A DNA stretch of 64,000 bases from Sphingobacterium sp. (GCA_022712315.1 JALAGS010000014.1:33407-97406), one strand, 5' to 3'. Positions 17,201 through 25,957 are shown, counted from the stretch's first letter. Made by a program: numbers and translations. The notes: a model not told the origin generated them from the sequence alone.

Positions 17201-19131
17201 ATCTTTTACGTTATAATGCTCACTTACGTGCCATAGCACAGCTTTTTTGGCATTCACTGCCTAAAGAGCAGCAGGAAAAACAGCAGGCCCTGATCCTCTC
17301 TACGCATGCGGTATTAAAAGCTTTTCCAAATTCGATACGCTACCAATCGGTCCTTGATGAACTCGCAAAACTGTTTGCACATTGGGACATCCATTTGGAT
17401 TTGTCGGCAATCAATGCCCAGGAAATAGCCGCTTATCTCTTCCATACCTTTACAAGTTACAGCAAGTTTGTTATCAGCGAACAATCTGATGAGTTGAAAA
17501 AAGCTTTTATACGTACATTAGAAAATAAAAAAAGTTACAAGCTTTTTGAAGCAGACATTCAACATGCGCAATTCAGTCTTGTAGATCGCTTTTATTTGAC
17601 GTTAAATTGGCTAAATTCTTTTATCGACGAGAACAGTGATTATGATGCTTTCCGGAAATATAGCGAAGAAACAGCCGTTACATTACTTTATCCAAAAGAT
17701 GAATATCAATTGATCATTGCAAAAGACACTGCACTCATCCAAGGATTAAAGGGGAATCATGCGATTTTGAACAATGGTGAAGAACAGATTCAGTACCACG
17801 AATTTCTGCATCGACTGACAACATTCAGTGAATTAAATGTCCCGCGTTTTCAAGACTTCAGCTCATTGAAAGAACAACTTGGGAAGGCATATGCGAAGGA
17901 ATTAAAAATCGGCGATTTTGAACCGAAGGTGTTAACATCTTTCGTCCGCAACAAATTGATCAACGAAGTTTACTTTCCTTTGATCGGGAATAACTTGGCC
18001 AAACAGCTGGGAGCTGCCGGCGATAATAAACGTACTGCACGAATGGGTATGTTGCTCCTCATCTCCCCTCCTGGCTACGGGAAAACAACGTTAATGGAAT
18101 ATCTAGCCAAAACCATGGGATTGCATTTTGTTAAGATCAATGGACCTACAATCGGACATTCCATCACTTCGATTGACCCTATTGAAGCAAAGACTTCGGG
18201 AGAACGGGAGGAACTTAAGAAAATCAATCTAGCTTTTGAAATGGCCGACAATGTGATGCTTTATCTGGACGACATCCAACATTTAAATCCAGAATTCTTA
18301 CAAAAGTTCATTTCTCTAGCCGATGGACAGCGTAAGATCGACGGTATTTTTGAAGGAGAGAGCAAAACATATGATTTACGAGGAAAGAGATTCTGCATTG
18401 TGATGGCCGGAAACCCATATACGGAGAGCGGATCCAAATTTCAGATCCCCGATATGCTTGCCAACCGTGCCGACGTATACAACTTGGGAGATGTGATCGG
18501 CGATACAGAAGCCTTATTTAACCTCAGCCTCATTGAAAACGCAGCGATTGAAAACAGTTACCTGGAAAAGATAGCAAGTAAATCGTTCAATGACTTCTAT
18601 GCACTGGTCAACTATGCGCAATCGGTCATGGATCAGCTTCCAGCGCTAGAAGGCAATTATCTGAAGCAGGATGTCGACGACTTCATCGCTGTACTGCGAC
18701 ATGTCTTAAAGATCAGAAACGTTGTTATTAAGGTCAATCAGAATTATATCCAAAGTGCGGCTATGCAGGACAACTATCGGACAGAACCGCCGTTCAAAAT
18801 GCAGGGATCTTACCGGAATATGAGTAAGCTTGTCGCTCAAGTAGTACCAATGATGAATGAGCAGGAAATCGATCAAATTATTCTTGCGCATTATGAGAGC
18901 GAATCACAGACACTGACCGCAGATACCGAAAGTAATTTATTAAAACTGAAGGAACTCGCCGGATTGATCAATCCCGTAGAACAGGAACGCTGGGAGCAAA
19001 TCAAAGAGATCTTTCAGAAGAACAATAAACATGGTGGCTTAGCAAAAGATGATAAAGTTTTTGCACAGTTGCTGGACTTTAACGAAAACCTCGAGGGTAT
19101 TATACAAGCTATTCGCGCGTATAAGAATTAA
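14287..19131 (+). CDS. Giant DUF3686/AAA+ ATPase (annotated in databases as DNA repair ATPase)
   Basis: A 1614-residue protein, no signal peptide or membrane helix. The first 450 residues are beta-rich and resemble the DUF3686 region; about 480-890 is a long coiled coil; a mixed region follows; the AAA+ module is at about 1235-1440, with Walker A PPGYGKTT near 1260, Walker B VMLYLDDIQ near 1325 and a sensor-like IVMAGNP near 1375. All key ATPase residues look present. The DNA repair label in databases rests on weak similarity. Here it is the last gene of a PspA-flotillin operon, so a role as a remodelling ATPase for membrane-associated PspA or flotillin assemblies (as Vps4 acts on ESCRT-III) is a more attractive inference. 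Confidence 0.88.
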   Translation: MPEENVINQNDSLDQGSYEIIRKRLFTQKEELSAKLQQLNEARKEVFNSTSFVLRANQRITTENNCVARGILALDNLCIFGYNVHFGLRTEIKLEDVFSVYAFENNQFILQPLDLINDPNFIGDYQNLYKYYRDSIFSKFRRTENYLYMIFQTSKNPADLKAFKWLIKDGKLQYQDDRSIHEVKLPNQFEFDWTKTTLEDRRLGKHPHISIMDKIFIEAINGDITFKIENNTDTGKGIFSEKVSNADQQLDDADYYYADLGNLIAVRIKPYQEDFRAFVYNQRTKEVVNLKSLNESAILLPDNQGIIFSNGYYLQNGTHKIFDVQFDQVTFLRRIASPNGEDFLYIFCQEETNTYILLSYNIIQQHVETPIVCNGFTLFKDGSLIYFHTEAEATRHHQVQIWETPYMAMLKENEQKKDDPLYKVGNKQIVQAMAEAQEVIQLINKEDSYEGLYEDILKKSTVLLDSYFWIKDDALANLGQPLTQIKEVANTAIDEFVKVQAQRKYAAELNANADKKMEELTFSINSTVVEKLDQLVHQLVDSRRLQGEIIDLKNVKYIDIARIDNLLEKLQAITTELAEKTIAFLLRDEALLPYEQKVEQQKNNVSAIVKVYDAKAIEEANSAISSELELLIDILNSLKIDDSTQTTKIIEKISVIFSSLNEVRAQLTQKLNSLKSTEAIAEFSAQLTLLEQSVTNYLELSTTTEKVDEYYTKVIVQLEELESKFSEFEDFALKIADKRDEVIKAFNSRREQIVEQINKRTSSLEQIGLRVLKNIENKSKTFAAREEILSFFASDLMIDKIRQLVKELKTLNDVSKAENLENLLKKAQEDALRILRDKNDLFVDGENIIALGKHKFAINNQSLSLTLVRKNDELYFHLTGTSFYQKVAGTQIEDFKDIWDQELISENKEVYRAEYLAYKTFIASKEQQNFEANLFINQTVEQSYSEGYVKGVHNFDALSIYETLKQLDTKLDLLRYNAHLRAIAQLFWHSLPKEQQEKQQALILSTHAVLKAFPNSIRYQSVLDELAKLFAHWDIHLDLSAINAQEIAAYLFHTFTSYSKFVISEQSDELKKAFIRTLENKKSYKLFEADIQHAQFSLVDRFYLTLNWLNSFIDENSDYDAFRKYSEETAVTLLYPKDEYQLIIAKDTALIQGLKGNHAILNNGEEQIQYHEFLHRLTTFSELNVPRFQDFSSLKEQLGKAYAKELKIGDFEPKVLTSFVRNKLINEVYFPLIGNNLAKQLGAAGDNKRTARMGMLLLISPPGYGKTTLMEYLAKTMGLHFVKINGPTIGHSITSIDPIEAKTSGEREELKKINLAFEMADNVMLYLDDIQHLNPEFLQKFISLADGQRKIDGIFEGESKTYDLRGKRFCIVMAGNPYTESGSKFQIPDMLANRADVYNLGDVIGDTEALFNLSLIENAAIENSYLEKIASKSFNDFYALVNYAQSVMDQLPALEGNYLKQDVDDFIAVLRHVLKIRNVVIKVNQNYIQSAAMQDNYRTEPPFKMQGSYRNMSKLVAQVVPMMNEQEIDQIILAHYESESQTLTADTESNLLKLKELAGLINPVEQERWEQIKEIFQKNNKHGGLAKDDKVFAQLLDFNENLEGIIQAIRAYKN

Positions 19132-19145
19132 AACAGCAAATCGAT

Positions 19146-19181
19146 TTCTCTCCATTGAGTATTAATGATCAATGGAGAGAA
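19146..19181 (+). other. Hairpin after the ATPase gene
   Basis: TTCTCTCCATTGA (19146-19158) and TCAATGGAGAGAA (19169-19181) form a perfect 13-pair stem with a ten-base loop. Neither side has a convincing U-run, so it is a weak terminator at best; it may protect the 3' end of the 9-kb mRNA. Confidence 0.5.
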
Positions 19182-19297
19182 TTAAACAACGCAATAATCT
19201 CTCAGATTCGTACCTCTACGCTATAGATTTCATCTCGCACATCAATTCCATTTGGACAATGTTTTTCTCAGATTCTTCTGATCACTGGCACTCAGCG

Positions 19298-21001
19298 CTA
19301 CCCCTTCACAGCCCCCGAAGAAACTGTAAATATCCCGAAATCATCGATAAGCATGCGTTCCTTCACCACGCCATTATAGGCCATCAGACGATCCAATTCT
19401 TTCTGCGAACGACGGCGCATCACCCAGTCTTTTTTCTGATGGCTGTTTAATACGTAAGCGATCATCTTCAACTGTGGGTGCCATGGCTGACCAGTATAGA
19501 CCAAGTGACTATTGGCCTCACAAATTGAAGTTGCGCCCTGTACAGCCCGACTTGCCATTTCATTATCGCCAAAAAGCTCGAAAATACCCGAGATAATGAC
19601 AATATTAGGTTCAAATTCCAGTTTGGTATACGTAGCCGGATCAAAACAGTCGTAATTAGTAAAACGTATTCCCTGCAATCTTTTTCTGCGAATAATTTTC
19701 TCACCCACGGCGATATTCGACAAAAGAAATTCGTTGATTACTATTTCAGTATCAGGATATTTTTCCTTGATATCAAATAAATAATTTCCAGTACCGCCTG
19801 CAATATCCAATATCTTTACAGCTTTTCCTGCTGCTTTAACCTGGGCAATATGCTCTTCCAACAACTGCAATAGATGCTGTTTCCGAATACGAATCCCTTT
19901 CCAACCGATAGCTTCCAGATAGCCGCGATCAAGGATACGCCCAAAACGGTTTTTCCCATGCGACTCATTTCGATAGACGTAGTCCAATGATATTCCAGAA
20001 TCAAAACCGAACTGTAAACCTAAATTCATTCCCTGACTTAATGAACCAATTTTTCCCAATGTCCATTTTTGAACCGCATAATTCAACTTTTCACCAGCAG
20101 GGAGTAATTTATGGTATAAGTTTTCATACTCTTTGACCGAAAATTCGTCCGGATCCAGCGTCAATTCAGGACGTGGCCGGGCATAAGCCTTCTCGATGAA
20201 ATTCCTTAGATAGTGATAGACTTTCTGCCGATTGGTTTCAAATAGAATTCCATGATAAAAATTACGTAAGGTAATAAAGGTCTTCAATTTCGAAGCTATT
20301 GTTACAAAGAATTTCTTCTGCACGGAATTTTTGACCACATAATCTTTCTCAGCAGACAAAACAATCACAGGAATATCAATCGCTGCCGCATCCGCCACGA
20401 TACGCTGACCAGCCTTCAATAGATCGACCAGCAAAGCACCGTTGATGGACTTGGAAATCAACGGATCTGAATCATAGGCTTTCTGCTGATCCACATCATG
20501 GGTCAATACTTTCGATTTGACATAGCTCTGAATAATCAGATCCTTCTTTAACTTTGTTCCCAACGCAATCATCTGATTGGCCAGTGGCACATATAACTTA
20601 ATTTCAAAAGCAGGTGCCAACAACGCAATACCTGCAATCGCAGGAGCAAAGTCATGTACCCAAGCACTGACAACAACACCGGCAATGCTATTTGCAATAA
20701 CAAAAATATCCTTAGTATCAACTAAATACTCACGGGCGATGTAATGAACAAAACTGTCCAAATCCCGCACATAATCCATAAATATGGGCGAAACAGGCTC
20801 TTTCGTATACCCGTGTCCACGTAAATCAAATGCAAAAATTGAGTATCCAGCAAACTGTGGATCCATCGCCATTTCCTGCAGGCGTTCTGAATGCTCATGC
20901 CCACGGTGCAGCACGATTAGTGCCCGCTGACCTGCTTGATAATTCCAAACGCGATACAATAATTCGCCTTGATCGAAACTTTGAAAGTAACCTGATTTCA
21001 T
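19298..21001 (-). CDS. ynbC: YnbC-like fusion: alpha/beta hydrolase plus SAM methyltransferase
   Basis: A 567-residue fusion. The N-terminal half is an alpha/beta hydrolase: HxG-like oxyanion loop LHRGHEH, FDLRGHGY, nucleophile elbow IANSIAGV with Ser105, and a late His in FYHGILF. The elbow deviates from G-x-S-x-G. The C-terminal half is a class I methyltransferase with motif I LDIAGGTGNYL near 400, ending near YTGQPWHPQLKMI. From memory this resembles E. coli YnbC over its full length, including LDYVYRN and TGQPWHPQL. ATG 21001 is chosen because the next upstream codons add no domain; 21019 is possible. It is the last gene of the ynb-like operon. Substrates are unknown. Confidence 0.88.
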   Translation of the reverse strand: MKSGYFQSFDQGELLYRVWNYQAGQRALIVLHRGHEHSERLQEMAMDPQFAGYSIFAFDLRGHGYTKEPVSPIFMDYVRDLDSFVHYIAREYLVDTKDIFVIANSIAGVVVSAWVHDFAPAIAGIALLAPAFEIKLYVPLANQMIALGTKLKKDLIIQSYVKSKVLTHDVDQQKAYDSDPLISKSINGALLVDLLKAGQRIVADAAAIDIPVIVLSAEKDYVVKNSVQKKFFVTIASKLKTFITLRNFYHGILFETNRQKVYHYLRNFIEKAYARPRPELTLDPDEFSVKEYENLYHKLLPAGEKLNYAVQKWTLGKIGSLSQGMNLGLQFGFDSGISLDYVYRNESHGKNRFGRILDRGYLEAIGWKGIRIRKQHLLQLLEEHIAQVKAAGKAVKILDIAGGTGNYLFDIKEKYPDTEIVINEFLLSNIAVGEKIIRRKRLQGIRFTNYDCFDPATYTKLEFEPNIVIISGIFELFGDNEMASRAVQGATSICEANSHLVYTGQPWHPQLKMIAYVLNSHQKKDWVMRRRSQKELDRLMAYNGVVKERMLIDDFGIFTVSSGAVKG

Positions 21002-21260
21002 AATTAAATATTTATTCATTCGTGCCGGCATCCAATGTATTTTGAATGCTTCGCATTTTGTTTATTCGTGAACATATTCTTTCTTTAAAGCATTTATACT
21101 GCCTTAAGCGACTTCAGTGATTATATACAATGTCCAGATGAGCTTCGATGAGCCCTTCGAGGTTATTCTCATTCGTCGCTGTATCACAGAAATCGTGCAC
21201 ATTTCATGTATAACTTTCACTGAATAACCCTACCACAACAAAGATCATGCAAATGACCTT

Positions 21261-22673
21261 CTATTTATCTTCCCCAGCCAGTACTTTCATCAACAATAAA
21301 CTATGTTTATGCAGCACCAGATGCTTGTTCTTAGATTTAACCCGATTTATAGCATCCTTTAAATTTAAAGATAATATTTTTTGCGACAACAGAATAGCAA
21401 AAACCATGCTCCGACTATAGCCCATCGTACAGTGTATCATCATCTTTTCATCCTTTTGTAATTGCTGATAATTGGCAACAAGAGCCGCCAATATCCGCTC
21501 GGCATCCTCGCCCCGTATCGCAGCGATATCCAGCAAGGGGAATGAACAATAACTTGCTCTTTTCTGCAACGGGGCAACTTCCTCCAATTCCGCAGCTAAA
21601 TCAAAAATGATTAACCGTTGATCCGAATCAAAGGCTTTTAGGTCTGCTTTACTCGCCCTTGGCCCCACATAACAACTTGGCAGAACCTCCATGAAGGGTG
21701 GATTATTTTTTTGCCTTGCAAAACGCCAGATCAACCAATAAGCAAGTTGATGAGGGGCATAAAACACCTTTTTAAACCAAGGAATACGTCCATTTTCGTT
21801 TTTCAGAAAGTTTGGGTTATTGATAAAGTAACTTCTCCCCACAGCAAAGCAAACGAGGGAGATCCAGCCTAGGAAGTACCATCCGAACATATACTCTCCA
21901 CCCCAAATGGCCAACAACAGCACAATCCAGCCAACAATAAAGTAAACATGACCAATTCCTCGGTTCCTTCGATTGACTTCCCACTTAAGACGGGTTCTCG
22001 CCTCAATCGTGCTCAACACCTCTTGATGTTGGTCCCCTGACGCTAATGCGTTCCCCTGAAATGGATTGAAAGGCGATGGGAAAAGGATAAATCCCACATG
22101 AACTAAAATCAGCGCAGTAATCACATCGATCAGATGATGCTGATAGACCGTGAGTGTAGCGAGTCCCATCAATACTAGCCAAATTCCTAGAACCCATTTT
22201 ATCCAGCCCTTAAGCTGCTTACCAATCACCGACCAAAAGAGACAAGCATAGGCAACGTGAAGAGAAGGGGCTTGGTTAAAGGGCGAATCATACTTTTCTA
22301 AAAAAGTAAAGAAGAATCCCAAAGCAGGATTTTCGACTGTTGGCCTATCAAAGGAAAACCGTAGTGGAAATATAAAAAAACAGCAGATCGAAACCACAGT
22401 GATAAAGCTGAACCGCTGTGCATATCCCCAAAGCTCCGCTCGGCTTCGACAAAGGAAGGGAACAAGGGCAAAAAACAATCCACTGCTCATGTATGGAAGA
22501 ATCATCCAAGGGATAAATGGAATACAGCGTTCAAAACTGAACGTAAATGCAGGTACAAAAGCTAACCGTGAAGCATAAATAGCCGCCGTAGCATAACCCA
22601 ATTGGAAAAGCAGCATACAATAGAGAGAAGCAAGCAATTGTTGCCTGATCCCTTTCAGTCGTTTTTCATCCAT
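21261..22673 (-). CDS. ynbD: YnbD-like fusion: PAP2 phosphatase plus dual-specificity phosphatase
   Basis: A 470-residue polytopic membrane protein. The N-terminal part has PAP2 features: SLHVAYACLF and HHLIDVITALIL carry the histidines and aspartate of the acid phosphatase site. More membrane helices follow near 240-280. The C-terminal 150 residues are a dual-specificity phosphatase with signature H-C-T-M-G-Y-S-R (Cys415, Arg421). This domain order is that of E. coli YnbD. A lipid-phosphate substrate is likely given the phospholipid-synthesis neighbours, but is not established. The start overlaps the upstream dehydrogenase gene by 19 bases. Confidence 0.9.
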   Translation of the reverse strand: MDEKRLKGIRQQLLASLYCMLLFQLGYATAAIYASRLAFVPAFTFSFERCIPFIPWMILPYMSSGLFFALVPFLCRSRAELWGYAQRFSFITVVSICCFFIFPLRFSFDRPTVENPALGFFFTFLEKYDSPFNQAPSLHVAYACLFWSVIGKQLKGWIKWVLGIWLVLMGLATLTVYQHHLIDVITALILVHVGFILFPSPFNPFQGNALASGDQHQEVLSTIEARTRLKWEVNRRNRGIGHVYFIVGWIVLLLAIWGGEYMFGWYFLGWISLVCFAVGRSYFINNPNFLKNENGRIPWFKKVFYAPHQLAYWLIWRFARQKNNPPFMEVLPSCYVGPRASKADLKAFDSDQRLIIFDLAAELEEVAPLQKRASYCSFPLLDIAAIRGEDAERILAALVANYQQLQKDEKMMIHCTMGYSRSMVFAILLSQKILSLNLKDAINRVKSKNKHLVLHKHSLLLMKVLAGEDK

Positions 22674-23410
22674 TGGGCTTTCCTAGACATAATTTTATTC
22701 AATAAGACGTTGGGAAGTATACCCAGGCAAGCCATCAACCATTTCATCCGCTTTGGAAAAATCACGAGCTTTTTCTTTTGTTGGATAGCAATCATTATGC
22801 GTTGTGCCACATCATCTACACTGATCAAAAATGGTTTCTTGGACAGATCTTGCCGATTGATTTCCCGCAGCTTTTCCGTATCCACATAGCCGGGCGCAAT
22901 GACGGTAACCGCAATACCAAAAGGGAGCAGTGCCCTTCGGTAAGCATCAGCGATCTGGATAGCCGCACGCTTGGTTTTACTATATAGACTCGAATTGGGG
23001 AAATGTAAAGTTCCCGACACTGACGCAACAACAACAACTTGCCCTTCTGACTGCCCCTCCATAGCGGCCCTCGCCACTTCAAAACAATTTAATGTCCCCA
23101 TCATATTGATCTGTAACATGGCCAGACCCTCCTGATAGCTGATCTGCTGTGCGACATCATCCGCATAGCTTCCTGTACAATTGATAAAAAGCGCTAAAGG
23201 CCCATCCGTACAAAAGGAACTGACCGCATCCTGTAAATCGTCTATCTGACATACATCCACTTCAAAACAACTAAGTTGATCAACAAAAGGAATTTCCCGC
23301 AGTTTTGTCAGATCCCGACCGCACACGGCCACCGATGCCCCTCGTTGAAGATAACGTTCGGCTAAAGCTAGCCCTATACCACTTGTACCACCGGCAATAA
23401 ATACTTTCAT
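22655..23410 (-). CDS. Short-chain dehydrogenase/reductase
   Basis: A classical SDR of 251 residues: nucleotide-binding AGGTSGIGLALAERY at the N-terminus, FINCTGS in place of NNAG, catalytic Ser in VASVSG and the Y-x-x-x-K pair in SLYSKTKRA. It is likely NAD(P)-dependent. A C-terminal hydrophobic stretch (MKWLMACLGILPNVLLN) suggests membrane association. It lies four bases after the patatin-like gene and overlaps the ynbD-like gene, so all three are probably co-translated. The E. coli ynb operon lacks it. The substrate may be a lipid-derived ketone or alcohol (inference). Confidence 0.9.
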   Translation of the reverse strand: MKVFIAGGTSGIGLALAERYLQRGASVAVCGRDLTKLREIPFVDQLSCFEVDVCQIDDLQDAVSSFCTDGPLALFINCTGSYADDVAQQISYQEGLAMLQINMMGTLNCFEVARAAMEGQSEGQVVVVASVSGTLHFPNSSLYSKTKRAAIQIADAYRRALLPFGIAVTVIAPGYVDTEKLREINRQDLSKKPFLISVDDVAQRIMIAIQQKKKLVIFPKRMKWLMACLGILPNVLLNKIMSRKAQWMKND

Positions 23411-23414
23411 CCAA

Positions 23415-24452
23415 TTATTTCTTAAACGAATTTAAAGTCACCTGATAACCATAGCTCCATTGTGCTTCTATTGCATCGGCAAATTCCTGCAAATTTGCAG
23501 GCAAAGTCAAAGCAATTTCAAATTTACGCCAATTGATTTCCTTTTTACAATAGCGCCCAGACAATTGCTGCGCGGCATCCCTTGTGTCAATGCGATGTAC
23601 TTCAGGGTATCGTTGTAAAAGATCCGTCAAACGTTTATTCCCGCTAAAACCTAATACCGCTCGAACCAATGCTTCTTCTTGTGCCTTGTACGCCTGTTTA
23701 CGTTCACATATAATCTCTTCAGCCATTACATTGGCTAGTTCCATTGGCAGAAGGTCGATCGCTCCACCTGCATAATAAGTTTTATTTATAGATACTGGTT
23801 CAACATAAAACATATCAGACATCGAAATACGGACGGCTTGCAGCATGGAAAATTCAGAATGCAGCTCAACTGCTTGCGCTACAGCACTGTTCACATAATT
23901 ATCATCTTCAATGAAGATCTCCTGAATCGGTACTTTCGCCAATACATCTGATGTCCCTAAGAGCATCTTCTGATAGAGTTTTCTATCACCCCGTTTCTTC
24001 CCAACCTCAACCGGATCAAATAGTATTTTAGATCCGATAATAAGTGAAGGTACCTCGGCTAAAAAAGGTCTGTCCAATGCAGGCAATAAAGGCGAGAGGT
24101 CTTGCTCCATCTCAACCAGATAGCGACTAAAAACATCTTCAAGATAGGGCGCTGCTTTTTTGTTCAGTTGCTTTTTCAAAACATATAAGCCCATTTTCCT
24201 GAGGTAGCGCTGTTCGGTAAGCCGATGATGAAGGAAAAATCGATAAAACTCTTCGGACTGCACATAGGATTTTCGAGCTGCATCTGTAGGGAAAGCCTGT
24301 ATGATGGCTACGGCCATCGAACCTCCACAGCTTGCAATAAGCAGATCCGGTTTTAAATCCAATTCACTCAAGGCAGCATACATACCCATATATAGAGCAA
24401 ATCGTGTTCCTCCTCCCGAAAATAATAAAGCCCGTTGATAATACTTTGTCAT
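23415..24452 (-). CDS. Patatin-like phospholipase family protein, active site altered
   Basis: A 345-residue protein with the patatin oxyanion loop FSGGGTRFALYMG at the start and a nucleophile segment IASCGGSMA with Ser45. The usual G-x-S-x-G here ends in Ala47. The motif that normally supplies the catalytic Asp (D-G-G/A) reads Y-A-G-G-A with Ala at 228. It may therefore be a divergent hydrolase or an inactive lipid-binding relative. It sits between the ynbB-like gene (82 bases) and the SDR gene (four bases), firmly inside the operon, so it probably acts on the same lipid. Confidence 0.82.
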   Translation of the reverse strand: MTKYYQRALLFSGGGTRFALYMGMYAALSELDLKPDLLIASCGGSMAVAIIQAFPTDAARKSYVQSEEFYRFFLHHRLTEQRYLRKMGLYVLKKQLNKKAAPYLEDVFSRYLVEMEQDLSPLLPALDRPFLAEVPSLIIGSKILFDPVEVGKKRGDRKLYQKMLLGTSDVLAKVPIQEIFIEDDNYVNSAVAQAVELHSEFSMLQAVRISMSDMFYVEPVSINKTYYAGGAIDLLPMELANVMAEEIICERKQAYKAQEEALVRAVLGFSGNKRLTDLLQRYPEVHRIDTRDAAQQLSGRYCKKEINWRKFEIALTLPANLQEFADAIEAQWSYGYQVTLNSFKK

Positions 24453-24534
24453 TAGATTTTAGTATTGAGATTTTGGTAGTTCATGCTTACGGCTTACGAA
24501 CTGCCTCCATTGTTTACTTTTTAATTTTCCTGCT

Positions 24535-25362
24535 TTAATTCACCAATGACAAAATCAGCACATAAAATAAAGGAGCATTAAAAATCAGGCTATCGATGCG
24601 GTCCAAAAGTCCGCCATGCCCCGGAATCAGCGTGCCTGTATCCTTCACATCAGCTTTTCGCTTCAAATAAGAAAAGAGGACATCTCCCCAGAATCCCAAA
24701 ATACCAAACAGTAAGCCGAACAATGAAAAGTATAGAAAATTCTGAAAAGGTAATAGAAAATACCCCAATAAATTACTCAGTATAATCGTTAAGCTGATCC
24801 CACCGATACATCCCGCGATTGTTTTGTTTGGACTAATCCGCGGCACAATTTTTCTTCGTCCGAAAAACTTACCCATTAGATACTGAAATACGTCATTCAG
24901 TTCTGTTAAAACAACAATATATCCAATAAGTTTTAAGCCGAGAAGGACATCATTATCCATTTTTATCGCGCGAATAAACGCTAAATGACTAAACCCTAGT
25001 AGACAAGCCATTGCTCCAAAAAACATCCCCAATAGTGCTCCATTCTTAGCCTTTAAACCGAATCTGAAAAACAAAATTAGCCCCAGACATAAGAAGCTTG
25101 CCAACAGGAGGTATTCCCGATAGGAGCAAAAATACAGGAGCAATGCTTGCAACAATGCTATGAAAAGAAACAGAAAGGGACCCTTCTTGAATTCGGGAAT
25201 AAATAGATGAGCAAATTCGCGCATCCCTTGGTAGGTTATCCAGGCAACAAATAGCGGAGATAATGTTGATGGAACGAAGGCAACTGCCAACACCAAAACA
25301 ATATAGCCCCAGCTTCTAACACGCACAGGAACATCTGCGAACTTGCCGTTAGCATCAGCCAT
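24535..25362 (-). CDS. ynbB: YnbB-like phosphatidate cytidylyltransferase
   Basis: A 275-residue polytopic membrane enzyme of the CdsA family, predicted to make CDP-diacylglycerol from phosphatidate and CTP. About seven hydrophobic helices are followed by the family signature near the C-terminus: FSYLKRKADVKDTGTLIPGH and then GGLLDRID. It overlaps the ynbA-like gene by eight bases. Since a housekeeping cdsA is normally elsewhere in the genome, this is likely the specialised copy of the ynb-type operon, supplying a CDP-lipid to the neighbouring alcohol phosphatidyltransferase. Confidence 0.92.
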   Translation of the reverse strand: MADANGKFADVPVRVRSWGYIVLVLAVAFVPSTLSPLFVAWITYQGMREFAHLFIPEFKKGPFLFLFIALLQALLLYFCSYREYLLLASFLCLGLILFFRFGLKAKNGALLGMFFGAMACLLGFSHLAFIRAIKMDNDVLLGLKLIGYIVVLTELNDVFQYLMGKFFGRRKIVPRISPNKTIAGCIGGISLTIILSNLLGYFLLPFQNFLYFSLFGLLFGILGFWGDVLFSYLKRKADVKDTGTLIPGHGGLLDRIDSLIFNAPLFYVLILSLVN

Positions 25363-25957
25363 GCGCCAAAGCCTTCCTCAATCGAGTTACCGAACTCAAA
25401 AGCAACAGTAAACACAAAACACCAAAAATATAACCTGAAAAAGCAACGATTGAAATATGCAATAACGATAAAATTCCATATACTCCCAACAGCAATGCAC
25501 GATCACTTTTCCCCATGGGACCATCGTAACGACGGTCATTGGCAATCACCTTTCCTATCAATCCACAAAATTCATTCACAACACTCCATACAATAAAACC
25601 TACGACTAGATATAAACTCTCCGGATGAAACTTCAGTAAAGGAAAGAACAGCAAAACGTCTGAAACAATATCTCCGACTTCATTCAAGACTTCTCCCTTC
25701 TTGCTGGTCTGATTAAAAAGTCGTGCCATCATGCCGTCCAATGCATTCAATGCCATTCGTAACAATAATCCGACCGGCAGCGCCAAAAAGAAAATAGGGA
25801 AACGATCGGCATACCAGAACAGCAATGCTATAATCATGGACAGTGCGATCGACCCGATCGTAATTTGATTTGCAGTCACCTTTTTTCGATGCAAAAAGTT
25901 CAAAATCGGCATCAGCAACTGCTGAAATTTTGGTTTTAATTTATAAACAGAAATCAT
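25355..25957 (-). CDS. ynbA: YnbA-like CDP-alcohol phosphatidyltransferase
   Basis: A 200-residue membrane enzyme that would transfer a phosphatidyl group from CDP-lipid to an alcohol. The CDP-alcohol transferase motif is recognisable at MALNALDGMMARL...KGEVLNEVGDIVSD, but the first and third of the four usual aspartates are Asn. From memory E. coli YnbA carries the same two Asn, which supports orthology and a shared unusual chemistry. It is the first gene of the operon, overlapping the next by eight bases. The acceptor alcohol is unknown. Confidence 0.9.
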   Translation of the reverse strand: MISVYKLKPKFQQLLMPILNFLHRKKVTANQITIGSIALSMIIALLFWYADRFPIFFLALPVGLLLRMALNALDGMMARLFNQTSKKGEVLNEVGDIVSDVLLFFPLLKFHPESLYLVVGFIVWSVVNEFCGLIGKVIANDRRYDGPMGKSDRALLLGVYGILSLLHISIVAFSGYIFGVLCLLLLLSSVTRLRKALAHG

